Below are positions 13,192 through 25,550 of a DNA stretch of 64,000 nucleotides, piece by piece. The DNA lies in NCBI GenBank assembly GCA_013365325.1, contig JABVXV010000035.1:124001-188000 (forward strand), read 5' to 3'. The notes beneath the pieces are model-generated. The model did no database searches. It saw only the letters and a list, made by a program, of their open reading frames with translations, and was not told the origin of the DNA. Numbering within the stretch: the first letter of the stretch is position 1; each line of letters begins with the position of its first letter. Both the position numbers and the translations under genes were made by a program. This DNA comes from Dipetalonema caudispina (taxonomy: Eukaryota > Nematoda > Chromadorea > Rhabditida > Onchocercidae).

Positions 13192-15369
13192 ACAGAGTAA
13201 ACTACCTGCAATATTTTGCTATGAAAGTTTATGATCATAATTTGCTCACCAAACAGAGATAACGAGTTAGTAAACTGCACGTGGTTTAAAGGGAAGGCTG
13301 ATTTCATTGTCAAATCAACCATGTCGAAAAAATAAAAATCGTTTAATGAAGTAATATCAATCTAATTACACCGAAATGAAGATTTCATACAAGTAAGAAC
13401 CATCAATTCAATTTTGCTATTAAGTTCTCGTATCCCATCACATCATCCCGATGAAATACAGCAGTTCAAAGATTGTTGTTGTATTTCATCATTATGATGT
13501 GGTCGGATATAAGTAACTTAATATCTTTGTTTTCCAGCCGAATGGAATATAGAAATTGTAAATCTAACGATGTCTTTTCACTGTTCCAAATCTTGAACAT
13601 TAATTATTCTAAGCTCATTTGAAAACCTTCTTCCCTCTCCATTCGAACATTCATTCATCACAAAGCGGATGGAAAAAAAAGAAATAAACTATATGAAGAT
13701 TTTACCCACAAAATTAAAGTACATGACCTAATCTAAGCCATACATCAGGAAGAAAACCAAACAACGCAAAAATCTGAATCCAATGCAACAGGTATTAAGA
13801 GATCATGTCAGTTGTTCAGCAACAAAATGATGCGAACACATGATATCATTATTTACTTGAGCCAACCTCTGCAACATTTCACAAAAAAATATCAGTAGTT
13901 AACAAAAAACATTGATAATGAGGCACATTTCGTAAAAAGAAACAGTATTTGAACCTATTAACGAAAGGAATACATAAGCAATAAGGACAAAAAACTACTC
14001 AACAAACTTACAACCAGAGTAGAGGCAGATGACGCCACTGCCAGTGAAGGAAAATAACCAGTGGGCTCCCCTCAACACGTGTTTCGAAACGTAGGAAATT
14101 AGTAAACACTCCGAATCATGATCACACCTTGCTCAAGACTTTTACTTGCCTTAATTGGAGTAGCTGGTCCCATCTTACAAATGGCTTATATCTTACTATC
14201 CAAAAAAGTAAAACTCTCTGCCCAAACCTAACTTGTCTGCGGCGTTTGGTAAAACAACTGTTTCTCTCTAGTCGAATTCTTTTACAAACTGATCTTGACC
14301 GATGCAAACTAACCTTAAGCGCGACACTTAATCAAACTAGGTAACATTACGTAAAGTGACGCAAAAAAATCAAGTTTCAATAACCTCCACTTCCGGTCAT
14401 AAGTCATATCTATCTATATCTATATATCTATATATATATATATATCCAAAGAAGTTACTGATCATACACATGAAAAGAAAAAGAATGTATTCCCAAAATT
14501 AAAAAGGAATATACTGCTCACATGTCATGAAGAACATCCCATGCATTAACTACCACTCTCCCTGATTTGGAAAATTCTAACTGTATGATTAGCTCAAAGA
14601 AAAAATGAAATGGAATGAACCTAACGGAAGTTCTCACTTCTGCACCAAGTATAATCTACAGAAAATAAGTACGCACTGCTAGTAACATTGCAAAACCCAT
14701 ACAAGATACAACAGTCATAAGATGTGGTAATCATTTGAAACCAATAACGTGGTACATCCACATGCTTCTTTCATTCATTAGAGATAACTCACCGCTCAGC
14801 TAGTTCAGATTAAATCAAAAACGCGATGTTTGTATACAGCACTCTCCAATTCGACTACAACTGGTCCATCAATTCAGTGATTGCAATCTGAACAGACTGA
14901 TGAATACGGATAAATATGAATAGAACTTTTATCAAAACATAGAATAAAAACCTACGAAAGTGCAAAAAACATGCCAAAGTGACACAAATAGATTAATCGC
15001 CTAATGACACCGGACAATGTTGTTCAAAAACCAGGGCAAATAAAAATCAGCTGCTGGTGAGATCAGAGAGTGATAACACTGAACATGCATAGAAATGGAA
15101 ATGAACATGGTAAGCACGATAACAACCGCCTTCAATCATCAACGTAAAATTACATTCCAGCTAAAGCCATTCCACTGAAGTAATGTGGGCAAGCACAAAC
15201 AGAAAATGCACATTTCGAATAGACAGACATACCTACTCACTCAGATGCTAGATGATTATTATTCAAATACCAATTATTAAGCCATTTTAGCTCGTTTAAC
15301 ATATTATTCTGTCTGAGATCCACAATTAAAGTAAAACAATTAAATTTAAGTAAAATGTAACAACTGAAG
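13192..15369. other. Intergenic spacer between SETD4-like and PHYHIP-like genes
   Basis: No gene is recognised here. It is the promoter side of the SETD4-like gene and the 3' side of the PHYHIP-like gene, 2.2 kb long. That is too far for a typical nematode operon. It includes the imperfect TATC/TA microsatellite at 14406-14446. Overlapping frames at 14122-14344 on both strands have no family character. Confidence 0.5.
14406..14446. repeat. Imperfect (TATC)n/(TA)n microsatellite
   Basis: Runs of atctatctatatct pass into a pure TA run. This is a simple low-complexity repeat with no coding context. Confidence 0.85.
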
Positions 15370-18300
15370 CTATCGTACAAGACAGTTTTGCGACAAAAAT
15401 GTTGAGCGCATTGAAAACTGCCTTGCATCATTCAACAAACGTTCAATCTTTGATATGCCACTGCCCATACTATCCACGAATGCTTTTAAACATTTTTTAA
15501 CATCTTGCATCTCCTCACATAGATCTTGCGCATCAAGACGTTGCATGATTTCTTCAGGTGATTCCAGTTTTCTTTTTCCTCTTCCTTCACTGTCGCTTTC
15601 CTGTAAACCCCAAAAATACTGATCACTGATTAAGCTATTAGTAACAACAATGAAACAATCCTAATAAAAATTCTAGAATGACCTCTTCCTTTCACAATTA
15701 CTCTCCTTCGATTCAGTTCGCCACTACTAATTGAAATCTTGTGTCTAAATGATAATGTTAACAAGAAAATTAGATCCTTATCTACAAGGATTTATCATCG
15801 CTTCTTACCTGCTTATTGCTTTCATTCTCAGTATCCTGTGAGCATTGCTCAACCACAGAGTCGACGATGGAACAGATTGTCTCGATCAAATCCGCTGATT
15901 CACTTATGTTTTCGTTACCAAATCTTTTACGTTCTAGATGTAGAAGCAATTCAAATGTTGAATTAAGCTTCGTTGAGGCAATTTTGGCAGTGGAGCTATT
16001 TTTCTGCGGATATAAATTGCACATCTGACACTGCTAAAACGGTATTCAATGGGAACAATTAAAAATAAAGCATGTCAGTAAATTCACATATTGATTCTGA
16101 ATGATATTTATATAAGTTGGAAAATTCAACGACTGTCTAGCTAATGCTTTCATTAATATGCGAAAAAATCTAAGGAATTATTTTTATCTTTTACTAGAAC
16201 TACCCTTACAAGGAACAAACCTTGTTATGCGGTAAACCTCCTACACGTGATGTGCCCGCACCGGTTGCGGTAATTGCATCAAACCGACCCCAGTTCAGTG
16301 GTACATTTTCTGTATAATATATCTCTACCCAAACGTTTTTATTTACCCAAAATTCGGGCTCAAACATTGGAGGTCTGAATACAATCCGCAAAAATGGATT
16401 GGAATCCGGAGCCAACTTAATCAAGCGCTGCATACAAAAAATATCAGTCTGAAATAGCAGACCTTTAACAAAGCGCTGATGAAAGTTACAGCTAACGACA
16501 GCATGAAAATAAATAAAAATGAAATCTTGTTTGAATACCTGATGTGTCTCACAAAAGTAATAAGCGGACATCGACATAACTCACATCTGAATGCTTCTCG
16601 CAGATTACAACTGTAACATAATGAGTTATATAGTTGCAGTAGAAATCGCAAAAATACATGTTTACACGAGCTGGGTCAAGTAGCGTCATTGCCGGCACTA
16701 ACATTCGAACATTACCAAAAGGCGAGTGGGTTGGCAAACTTCCGTCAGGCAAGAGCCGAGCGGAAAAAAACAGACCTAAATTATGTCCTGATTATAGATA
16801 ACAAATAGACATAACATTTTCGTAGTGAATTAGAAGATACTTCTTTGCACTGTAAAAGAACCGTAAGATAACCTCGCTTTCGAACAAATGCTTGTGATAT
16901 ACCACAACCACGGACATATTTCATACAACTGTGTAGAGCAGTGTATCACAAAATAAATATTTCTCTGATTTTTGTCACTGACAACCATATAAACTTACCG
17001 CTTATAGCACCATTAATTGACGACGCTGCTTGACCATTATTATCCTTCATATATTTTTCCATTATTCCACCGCGGTGAAACTAATAGAAATTCCGTATAT
17101 AAGATGAATTTATTAGAAAATTGAACTCCCTCTCATTGGCTTATTTGACCCATACAAGCTTACTAAAATCACTAATATTGGGTATACCAATTACCGCTTA
17201 ACAAAATTTCACCGAAATTTAACCACAAAGTACTACCATGTAAACAGTGCTAAACACCTCAATTATTCAGTCCAAACCATACAATATAAAGAGTGCAGTA
17301 TACTGTAAAGATCCAGTACTAAATAGGAATACCTGTATATCGTCATAATAAATCTTTGGCTTGCAACGATAAAGGAAGCGGAACGAATGCATAACTGTAC
17401 CCACAAAATCTAATGACTTCTTGTAAAGCGCCTGCATTTCTTCTGCTGAGAAAACTGAAATATAACATCACTGCAAAATCATTGCTTTTTTTCAAGAAAA
17501 TTGACTCCATCTCTCATATGTTCACACTTCATACTCTAAAAGATAATCACGAACCTGCTTTCATGCAAGTCGTTCCAAGAGCGACAACAGTGTTATTTGC
17601 ATCGCGTGCGGACAGCTCAAGCTGAAAAATGATGCCAGTTGGAGCAGCAAACATATTAGTTCGAACATAACACAAAAGAAATTAGACGCCATTTCCTTAA
17701 ACCATGAATACTCTTTCAACATCCCAAAATTTACACAAACATTTCTAACTATAATGAACTTTAAAGCTAGGTAAACGAAAATGAATACATCAGTGATACT
17801 TCCATGACAACATACGAACACATGTGACGACATATGAAGAAAGCAAAACTTAGATGTAACAAGATTCCGGAAAAAATGAGAAAAACTAGTAATTAAAAGA
17901 TTATGAGCGACATATCATCGCAACTGACTAGTTTATTTAAACAGATCCAACAGTGAAAATAATTTATTCGTACATCGTCAAGGACGACATAAAGGACTAA
18001 CTCAAACTTCAATCATGCTTTAATTATCTGAATTTTAAGTAACGCCAATGATGATATCATTCGAAATCCTGTTTAAAAAATTTTTTTACATTACATCAAT
18101 GAATATTGTAGCCAACCAAAATATTCTCAACTCAAAATACGCAGCTGTGCTTCGGTTTGCAAATCATGACATGCAGAAGTACAACTTACCTTATATACTG
18201 TACCCGGTGTAGTCCTTAACTTGTATGATAGAATGTGTGCCGGAAAATCATACGTGTCGCACTTAACTCCTTCCCAAACTTCCAGTTTGTATGCATATTT

Positions 18301-19423
18301 CAGCGTTTCTGAAATTGATTTAGAACCGCCAAATAGGAATAAAAATGAATCCTGAATAATAACTAACATTTTTTCTCACAATAGGCGTAAAATGTGCCGG
18401 CTATTGTAACTAAATGGCATCCTGAATACATAATATTATATGATCTTATATCTATAGTACAGTTTTACCTATTTCCTGATTTCTCGAATCATCCCATTTC
18501 TATTCTCTGAGTTGAACATTTTTAATGTCGACTAATTACTTAATAAATCACTCCCTTTAAGAACTCAGATTCCAGAGTGCCAACGATACAAAACTTTCAA
18601 AGAAAAGCTTTCACGTGATTTCACGGAGAACGAACTTGAGACCGCTGGCGATTTCCATTCTATGTTACATTTTAGTGCTGAGGTCTGAACGCTGATATTT
18701 ATTGGAGTAGGGCGCGGAGGTGCAGAAAAATCTTGGTATAGTGGTACATTGGGAGGTCGTACGGGACGTAGCGGTGGAGGTGGCATTCCTGGACCTACAA
18801 TAAGACATTACTTATCATTGCATGAAATTTGTCCACGTTTCCCTGTCTGTTCCAAACACCATCTCTTCCGTTTGCGCACACTACAAAATCACGTTCATTC
18901 CTCTGAACAGTTCATTTTATACAGCCAGTAATTTCTGACTAAAGTTGACACCAAAAGACTTCGGAAAAGCAATCTTTTGGCACATACCGTTCTCAAATAC
19001 CACCAATTTCTAAGTTTACTGCGGAAACTGTAGTTAACTGCTGTACGATAAAGAAACGACAAAGCGAATAAAACTATAACGAAGAGAACCAAACAGTATA
19101 AAATGACATATGGCGACTCATTTCTGTACTGTACAATAAGTAGTATACAATGTGTCCAGCAGAACTTACTTGATTAATTCTACTCGATCGTAAAAAAACC
19201 AACCAGCATGAGGAGTCACAAGTTCAAGCGGTATTCTTGGCATCCGAAATGGGGGTGGAATACCCATGCGTACCATATTTATATCAGGTTTCATAAATGG
19301 TGGTGGCATATCCGGAGGACGAGCATATGGAATTGGGAAACGTGGAGGTCGACGTTGCCATGCCAGTAAAGGTCGGTATGCCGACTCCATTTCAGGATAT
19401 GAAAAGTCAGGTTCGCTCCACAT
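15370..19423 (-). CDS. Phytanoyl-CoA hydroxylase-interacting protein-like (FN3 + PHYHIP C-terminal domain)
   Basis: This is a minus-strand gene of about 10 exons. PHYHIP proteins bind phytanoyl-CoA hydroxylase, and their exact role is unclear. A proline-rich N-terminus (19423 to about 19204) starts MWSEPDF and continues in the next exon (about 18796) with MPPPPLRPVRPP. A fibronectin III-like stretch follows (INISVQTSALKCNIEW, then TPGTVYK and ELSARDANN). The PHYHIP core is clear: GIMEKYMKDNNGQ (about 17065), then SPFGNVRMLVPA and VNMYFCDFYCNY (about 16725-16630), which parallel human SPYGRWRFQIPA and TNLYFADFYCMY. VWVEIYYTENVPLNWG (about 16345-16295) corresponds to LEIIYTEPVDLSLG. The tail (exons 16018-15800 and 15603-15370) is extra. 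It contains RKLESPEEIMQRL and ends SQNCLVR. The first donor is ambiguous: GTTGGT at 19203 keeps frame, while the stronger GTAAGT at 19169 does not. A GTTCAG acceptor lies 6 nt before the ATG. Confidence 0.8.
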
Positions 19424-22400
19424 TCCAGCCTGAACGTGCAAAACTTTGTTATGTACTATTACCTGGATTATCCTAAAACCAACAGAATAATGCTCATACA
19501 AATATAAACGGTGAATACTGACTTCTTCCACTGCGAATTATGACTTATGGCTTAAATATCAACTAGAAAAATAATAATATAAAAAGCGGATGGGCTATTC
19601 CCAATAATCAAAATGTCACCATTCTAAGGAATGATTAACAAGCGGTCAAGCAGATGTACTCGTACTACAGATCATATACCGAGTCCCGGTACTCCTCCGT
19701 GTTATCGTCACTTCACTACTCACCACCTGATATACCACTTTTCTGTAACAGAGTACAAGAAATCGTTTCAAGGTCCAATTTGTCTCTCGTAGCTCAAATT
19801 CCAACACAATCTTGTTACTGCGTTATTTAGTTAATGCGGCAAGGAGCAGTAAACAAATGAGGGGGGAGTTAGGGGACATCTGAGGTAGCAAATACTTTTT
19901 TCATTCATTTTTTACTGTTCAAAAAGATCAGTTCCAAAATCGTCTCTGGATATTTGCACTCTCCTACAAAGATGGCGCATGTTTTTCGTTTTATTCAAAA
20001 CTATCCAGTACAAAAACTGAGTTAAAATAACTTCAGAAAGGCGAGAAGCAGAAGATAAAGGCGACAAAAATCTTTTCAGAGTTACTTTCATGGAAGTCGA
20101 ACAACAAAAGAAAACTTTTTAATTGAAAAATTTCACTGGAATAAGCATATTATTTCACGCCAGCATGTTATCGCGGTTTTTTCAAGAAATCTTAACCTGC
20201 TGGACAGATTACTGAATGTAAATATTTTTCACTTATTTACTTATTGATGTTAGCTTTACATAAAAGTGTGATGATTTCGCTTTTTATATCAGTAGTGGAC
20301 AAGGTGCTTCTTGAGTGGGCGCAAATCAGAAACTCGCAGACTATGTGCTTTAGCATTACATTCGTTTATTGCTGAGAAGTGCATAGCATTAGTACAGCAG
20401 TAGCAATTAAAGTTAGATTAGCAGTTATGAACTATGCTCAAACAAATACTTGTCCGATCGATGAAACAATAAAACAACTGTAGGAAAGAGTTGTGTATGA
20501 TACCAGCTCTGTTCCAATAAAAATAGTGAAAATAATGCATAATGGTAATTATGACATCAGCAGTGGAGCATATTACAGAATACGGAATAATACTGATATT
20601 AAGTGATTGCTCATCGGGATGTTTTCTGTTCGCCGGCAACAATTATTGATGTTGTCACAGAAAAGATTGCTGCTGGAAGGATAATTACTATTGGAACTAC
20701 AGTGAATGAATTACATTAAATTTGGCGGCGTTATTCTCATGCTTAGAATGTTGAAATCGGGGATTAAAGAAGAAAAAGTATTTAACATTGTTGGAGTGAA
20801 GGCTAGTACGATCTGTATATCAACGGAAATGATATATGTGAAATTAAGTAATATGAAAGAGAACTATAACTTGGAGAATGTAAAAAGTTTACAATAGAAA
20901 TTTTCCTATTTTAAAAGAAAATAAAAACATTGAAAATGACGAAACAGGAAGAAATATTTATTGGGAAGGGATGAGTGTCTATCAGGATGAAAGTGAATTT
21001 GGTAACTTCCTTAAATCAATTTGATATGGAAATAAGTTCGAACACCATAATTAATTCATTTATAATAATTTTCACTTAAGAACGACGTCTTAAAACAGCT
21101 ATTTCATAATAAGGCAATTCTTTTAAGTAAATATGTTTATCGTTGTTGAATAATAACGGGACCTATTCACTGCAATTGTGGTCGTTGATTATTAATTGTC
21201 TCTTGACCAATTTCCATTACTTTGTTCTCGTTGAAATGCGATAATATTTAGTAAGCTGGAAACAGCAATCATTTTCGTAACTTGGGATCCTCAAAAAATT
21301 GATGAAAACCCAATCCACTGCCGATATGAAAATATTTCACTGCAAAAAACGTGGCGTTTATGTTCTTTTCAAAGCCTATTATATGAATGGAAGTGGCGAG
21401 TCTCTTTGAAGAATGAATCGTTCGTTTCTAACAATGATCGCCGATTTTCTGTGTACAGTTCATATAGGTATATTTTGTTAATTGTTATTATAACTCATGA
21501 CGAAGAATTATCACAACGTTTGAACTTCACATTGCTGCTAATTTGAATAACAACTTTATGCTCCTTGCAAATAGGTGATGATTTATATTTCCTGAAATTT
21601 TTTATTTCATTTAATATCCAAAATTTTGGAAGATTCTTTGGGTCACCTCTCAATCTGGAATTTCGTAATTCATCTCCTTATTTTCGTGAATAGCTTTTCT
21701 TAGAACATAAGGACACTCCTACGTTAAATTTAATTTTTTAACAATTGATCTGTATAATTGCCAAGAATTTCCAGCTAGTAGGCTGCTTAGACTGTCCAGT
21801 CGCTCGAATTACCTGGTTTTTGTTGGTCAAACACATAACTGTGTATTGCCAGCCAAATTTTGAGACAGATATACTATAACTTCTTCAGTTTAATGGAATG
21901 GCCAGGACAGATTTGATGAGAGGTATTAAAAATATGATTTGAACATTTCCATGTCTAATCATAAAATATTACTGCAGTGTAGTTTTTCAAATATAATAGG
22001 ACAAAATTAGTACACTCTCTATCCAATATTAACTCACCAATATATATATACTAATTATATTTATAATTCGGCATTAAGACAAAGAATTTTATTAAAAATC
22101 TTTTTCTGTTCTGACAATTAGAACTTGGAATAACCAGTAATGATTGTTATTTCTGCAAAGGCCTAGTACTTTCAATCTCACGATCCGTATGTATATTTTG
22201 AATACATCTAGCAACCTTTTCGTATTATAATAGTTCCTAGATTTTTTCCCCTGAAAATGTCCTGTGTACCTTTTGATACAAGTTTCTCTATTTTCTATGT
22301 TACCATCATATATTTTATGTTTCACTGTTTAGATGAAAGATTCAATACTGACAATTTGAATTACTTTATAGATTATCTTTGGAAAACCACAAATCTTTCA

Positions 22401-23125
22401 ATTTGGAAATCCAATAGATGTAGTGTACTCAGAGTAATTTGTTAAGTTTGTAGGATCTAGTTGTCTTCCCTTTTACTCCACTTTCAGTACTCGGAGATCA
22501 GACATGTATTCCCCAATCAGTTCATTGGATCTGTTTCAAGAATTCTGGTTACACAAAACCAAAATTATGTGCTTGGGATTTCTAACAAAGGGGGATTAGC
22601 ATATCGATGATTGGTGATTATTTTGCATAACGCGCTGGAAAACAGGACTCAGGTGGACGCATTTTTCATATGTTCGTTAATTATGGACACCAATGACATA
22701 AATAATGTTTAAAGTTTTGTGGCTCCAAACTACTGACGTGATCCACATGTTGTTTAAGTCAATCCACAACAGATAAATTTCAGAGATTTCAAACTGTTTA
22801 CAGCTCATTTCTTTCTCGATGTCAGGCGCCTTAACTTGAGACTTGCTTGAAAGAATTCGAAAATCTCGACAGCGTGCAGTGATTTCGGAATTTCAGAAAA
22901 ATGCGTCTCAGAATTCTTTAAAGAAGACTTGATAATCCTCTAAGCCACCGTATAATATCCAAAAAACATAACTGTGTACTGACGTTTAACTTTTCTACTT
23001 TAAAAACTGACATTTCTCGCTGTTATAGTAGCAGTCTTAAGAGATTTGTACGTGATGTAGAACGTATAATTAGTAAATATGATATCCATAGGGTATTTAT
23101 GATAAAATTTTTTTGATTTTAAAGC
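19424..23125. other. AT-rich gene-poor region upstream of the PHYHIP-like gene
   Basis: I see no gene here. The first few hundred bases are the probable promoter/outron of the minus-strand PHYHIP-like gene. Frames of 60-80 codons (for example 20418-20642 and 22092-22325 on minus, 20706-20897 on plus) are rich in Ile/Lys/Asn/Tyr, as chance frames in AT-rich DNA are. A short TA run lies near 22040-22050. Confidence 0.45.
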
Positions 23126-23568
23126 TTGTCGTATATTTATGGTAACTGCAAGGTGCAAATCATAATTCATAAGCAAGATATCAAACTGGAGAATGGACTT
23201 GATTTCGGTGGAAAAATCACCAATCGAAGCTTACATTCTTGTGGATCAGATTGTCGTGATGGTCCAAAGGGTGCTAAATTCCTTTATAAATTCCTTTATA
23301 AACGCATTGTAATAGTTGATCAGACCGACAAGCGAGCTAAGAACAAAGATATAGACGGATGCAGAAGACCTGGATTATTGCCCGCGACTACCAGTTCGAA
23401 AATTGTCAACGCCTATACCAAAAACATATCTACTATGTCCTTTCACGTCATTCATGGGATGTCACGTTTGAAGAAACAGTTCAAATATTATCGAAAATGT
23501 TCACCTCGTTTTATAACTGCTCAAATTGAAGAAAACCAACCAGAAGTTCCACATCATACGACAGAAGG
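23126..23568 (+). CDS. Orphan open frame, possible exon of an unknown gene
   Basis: This frame is open for about 148 codons, long for such AT-rich DNA. It opens just after an AG (TTTTAAAG) and ends at a donor-like GG|GTAAATC. The product is basic, has several cysteines and contains an internal repeat KFLYKFLYK. I recognise no family. There is no in-frame ATG at its start (first codon TTG), so it would have to be an internal exon or begin at a later Met. Downstream, 23650-24134 is also open in two or three frames, so a spliced orphan gene across 23.1-24.1 kb is possible. Chance or a decayed gene is equally possible. Confidence 0.25.
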
Positions 23569-25550
23569 GTAAATCGTAAATGCCACCGCTTTCAACAAAC
23601 ATCACTTTCTGATCAATTCAAACGTCTCTAAAATATGACACTAAGATAGCGGAACCATCTTCCACCACCCATTCTATCAGTACTGTCCTCATCTCCTTGT
23701 CTTAATCTAAACCAGCAAATCAAACCACATCTAAGCTCTATGTTTGCCTTATCAAGCCATACATTACGCACACAAATGTTTCAAAAAGATCGCATTTTAT
23801 TCAATGCAAGAAAGCAGGCCAAAGAGGGATTTTGTTTCGAAGAACGCACTTCTGTTTCATCTAAATTGGGGAAGTTGTATACAAGCCCAAATGAAAATAG
23901 GAAGTGCACGGAATTTACCCTTTAACTTCGGTGGTTTCGAAAAACCTCGCTACTACTCCAACCTCACCATTAATGAGCACCCATTTAAACTCAAAATCGT
24001 CGGATGCTACTCCAAACCAGGTTAACCATACCTTTGCAAGCGTCAGCGATAACACTTCTTACTATGCCATGAATAAATACATTTTCAAAGAGGGTCGTCG
24101 TACCATTGCTCGATTGAGCGAATTTTCTGAATAAGCCGCAATCGATTACGTGTGCAAAATGTTCAGCCTAAATCTGGCTTGCTAATTGTGGGAGGGAGGA
24201 GGTGGTAGTGTTTGGGTGTGTGGGTGGGGTGGGGAGGGTCGAGGGCAAGGGCAAGGGCAAGGGCAAGGGTAAGGGTTAGGGTTATTTGACGATCCATGGT
24301 TCTTGGGTGTTGAACAAGAAGTGTGGTCTCTGTTCCGGCTTTGCATCCCCTTGTCATCGATGATGTTGACTAAGTTTGGATGAGTTAAATTGGCAACTTA
24401 GTATGAATCTCCTTCATAGAGACTACATGTAGACTTTTATAAGGAAGCGGTCCAGAATTCCCCCTTAATTAATAATGAAGGACGTGTAATGTGAGCTTGT
24501 ATTTTTTACAACAGAATGGAAATCGTAGAGGATACTTTCCTTATCATTCATCCTCTTTGATGTTCCTTACTGCTTAATTCAATGATACTGCTCTGAGAAG
24601 TTTTAAGGCTTCGTGTTTTATGCTTTACGCATAACAGTGAGTATTTTCCTCTTGCTTAAAATATAAGTGATTAGATAGTATTAACTATGGTATTCCATCT
24701 GGGATTGAAGTATTTTAAGGCGATGATAAAGATTGTAAGAAATATGTAGGCTAAATTGATGATGCCTCTTACGTTATACACACATTGGCGGTTAGTTCAT
24801 ATGTGCTTAAAAAATGTCTCGGTTTTTGGTCCCTAATATTACTTCGACTCATGAAGGAAGGTTTTTTTTTTTCAAAAAAAAGGATGCATGAACCATAGTG
24901 TTGGGTGAAGAGTGATGAATTTTCGTTTATTTGTGTTTGCAGAAGTAGAGGAGTTCGGAAAAGACCTCGGAGTGGTACGTTTGGGTTGGTGCCTCGGTTG
25001 CTGGATAGATTGCGCCCGAATATATTGGTCTGGTATGTTAATCTTGTATCACTAAATTGCTGCTGCTACGATGTACCTTTTTACTGAAGTAATGTAGAAA
25101 TCATTTCATTCAAAAATGCATTTGCCAATCGTGAGTGGTAATTCACTACTTGTAATTTTTGGAGATATTTTATAGTATGACATATAAGCGGACGTTTGTG
25201 ATCATGATTTTTGATTGTGGGAAATAAACTTTCATTGACTGGTCTCAAAACGTATTACAACGCATATGCTGCAGTAGTAACTGCCTGCTGAAGTTAGTCT
25301 ACCGAAGGTTACTTGTGATGCTAATGCTCAAGCGTTTCGATTAATTCATGTTGTTCCATAATTCCCGTTCGTATACTTAGTGAAAGTAATTGTAACTTTA
25401 TATTCAACATAGGTGGCTTCTCTCATATAAAGCTTGAGGTTTTAATGTGTTGCTAGTGTTAATGAGTGTCGTAAAATTGTTTTACTATCTCCATGTATAT
25501 GTTTTAGTTCTTATCGGTATTTGTTGTAGTTATCATCTTGTTAATTGGCG
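23569..25550. other. Spacer upstream of Pur-alpha, with a G-rich array and an exon-like block
   Basis: This spacer contains overlapping open frames up to 24134, the G-rich hexamer array (24189-24283) and an exon-like block at 24943-25032. That block has a TTTGCAG acceptor before it and a GTATGT donor after it, and two frames are open through it. It may be a 5' UTR exon of Pur-alpha. The final part just before 25551 contains a GTTGTAG acceptor about 24 nt from the ATG. Confidence 0.4.
24189..24283 (+). repeat. G-rich tract with degenerate hexamer array (AGGGCA/AGGGTA/AGGGTT)
   Basis: The 3' part (24242-24283) is seven head-to-tail hexamers: four AGGGCA, one AGGGTA and two AGGGTT. It is preceded by about 50 nt of irregular G runs (GGGAGGGAGGAGG, then GGGTGGGGTGGGGAGGG). 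The array is telomere-like in pattern, but it is not the nematode telomere unit TTAGGC. Multiple G3-G4 runs make it a candidate G-quadruplex. Confidence 0.85.
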
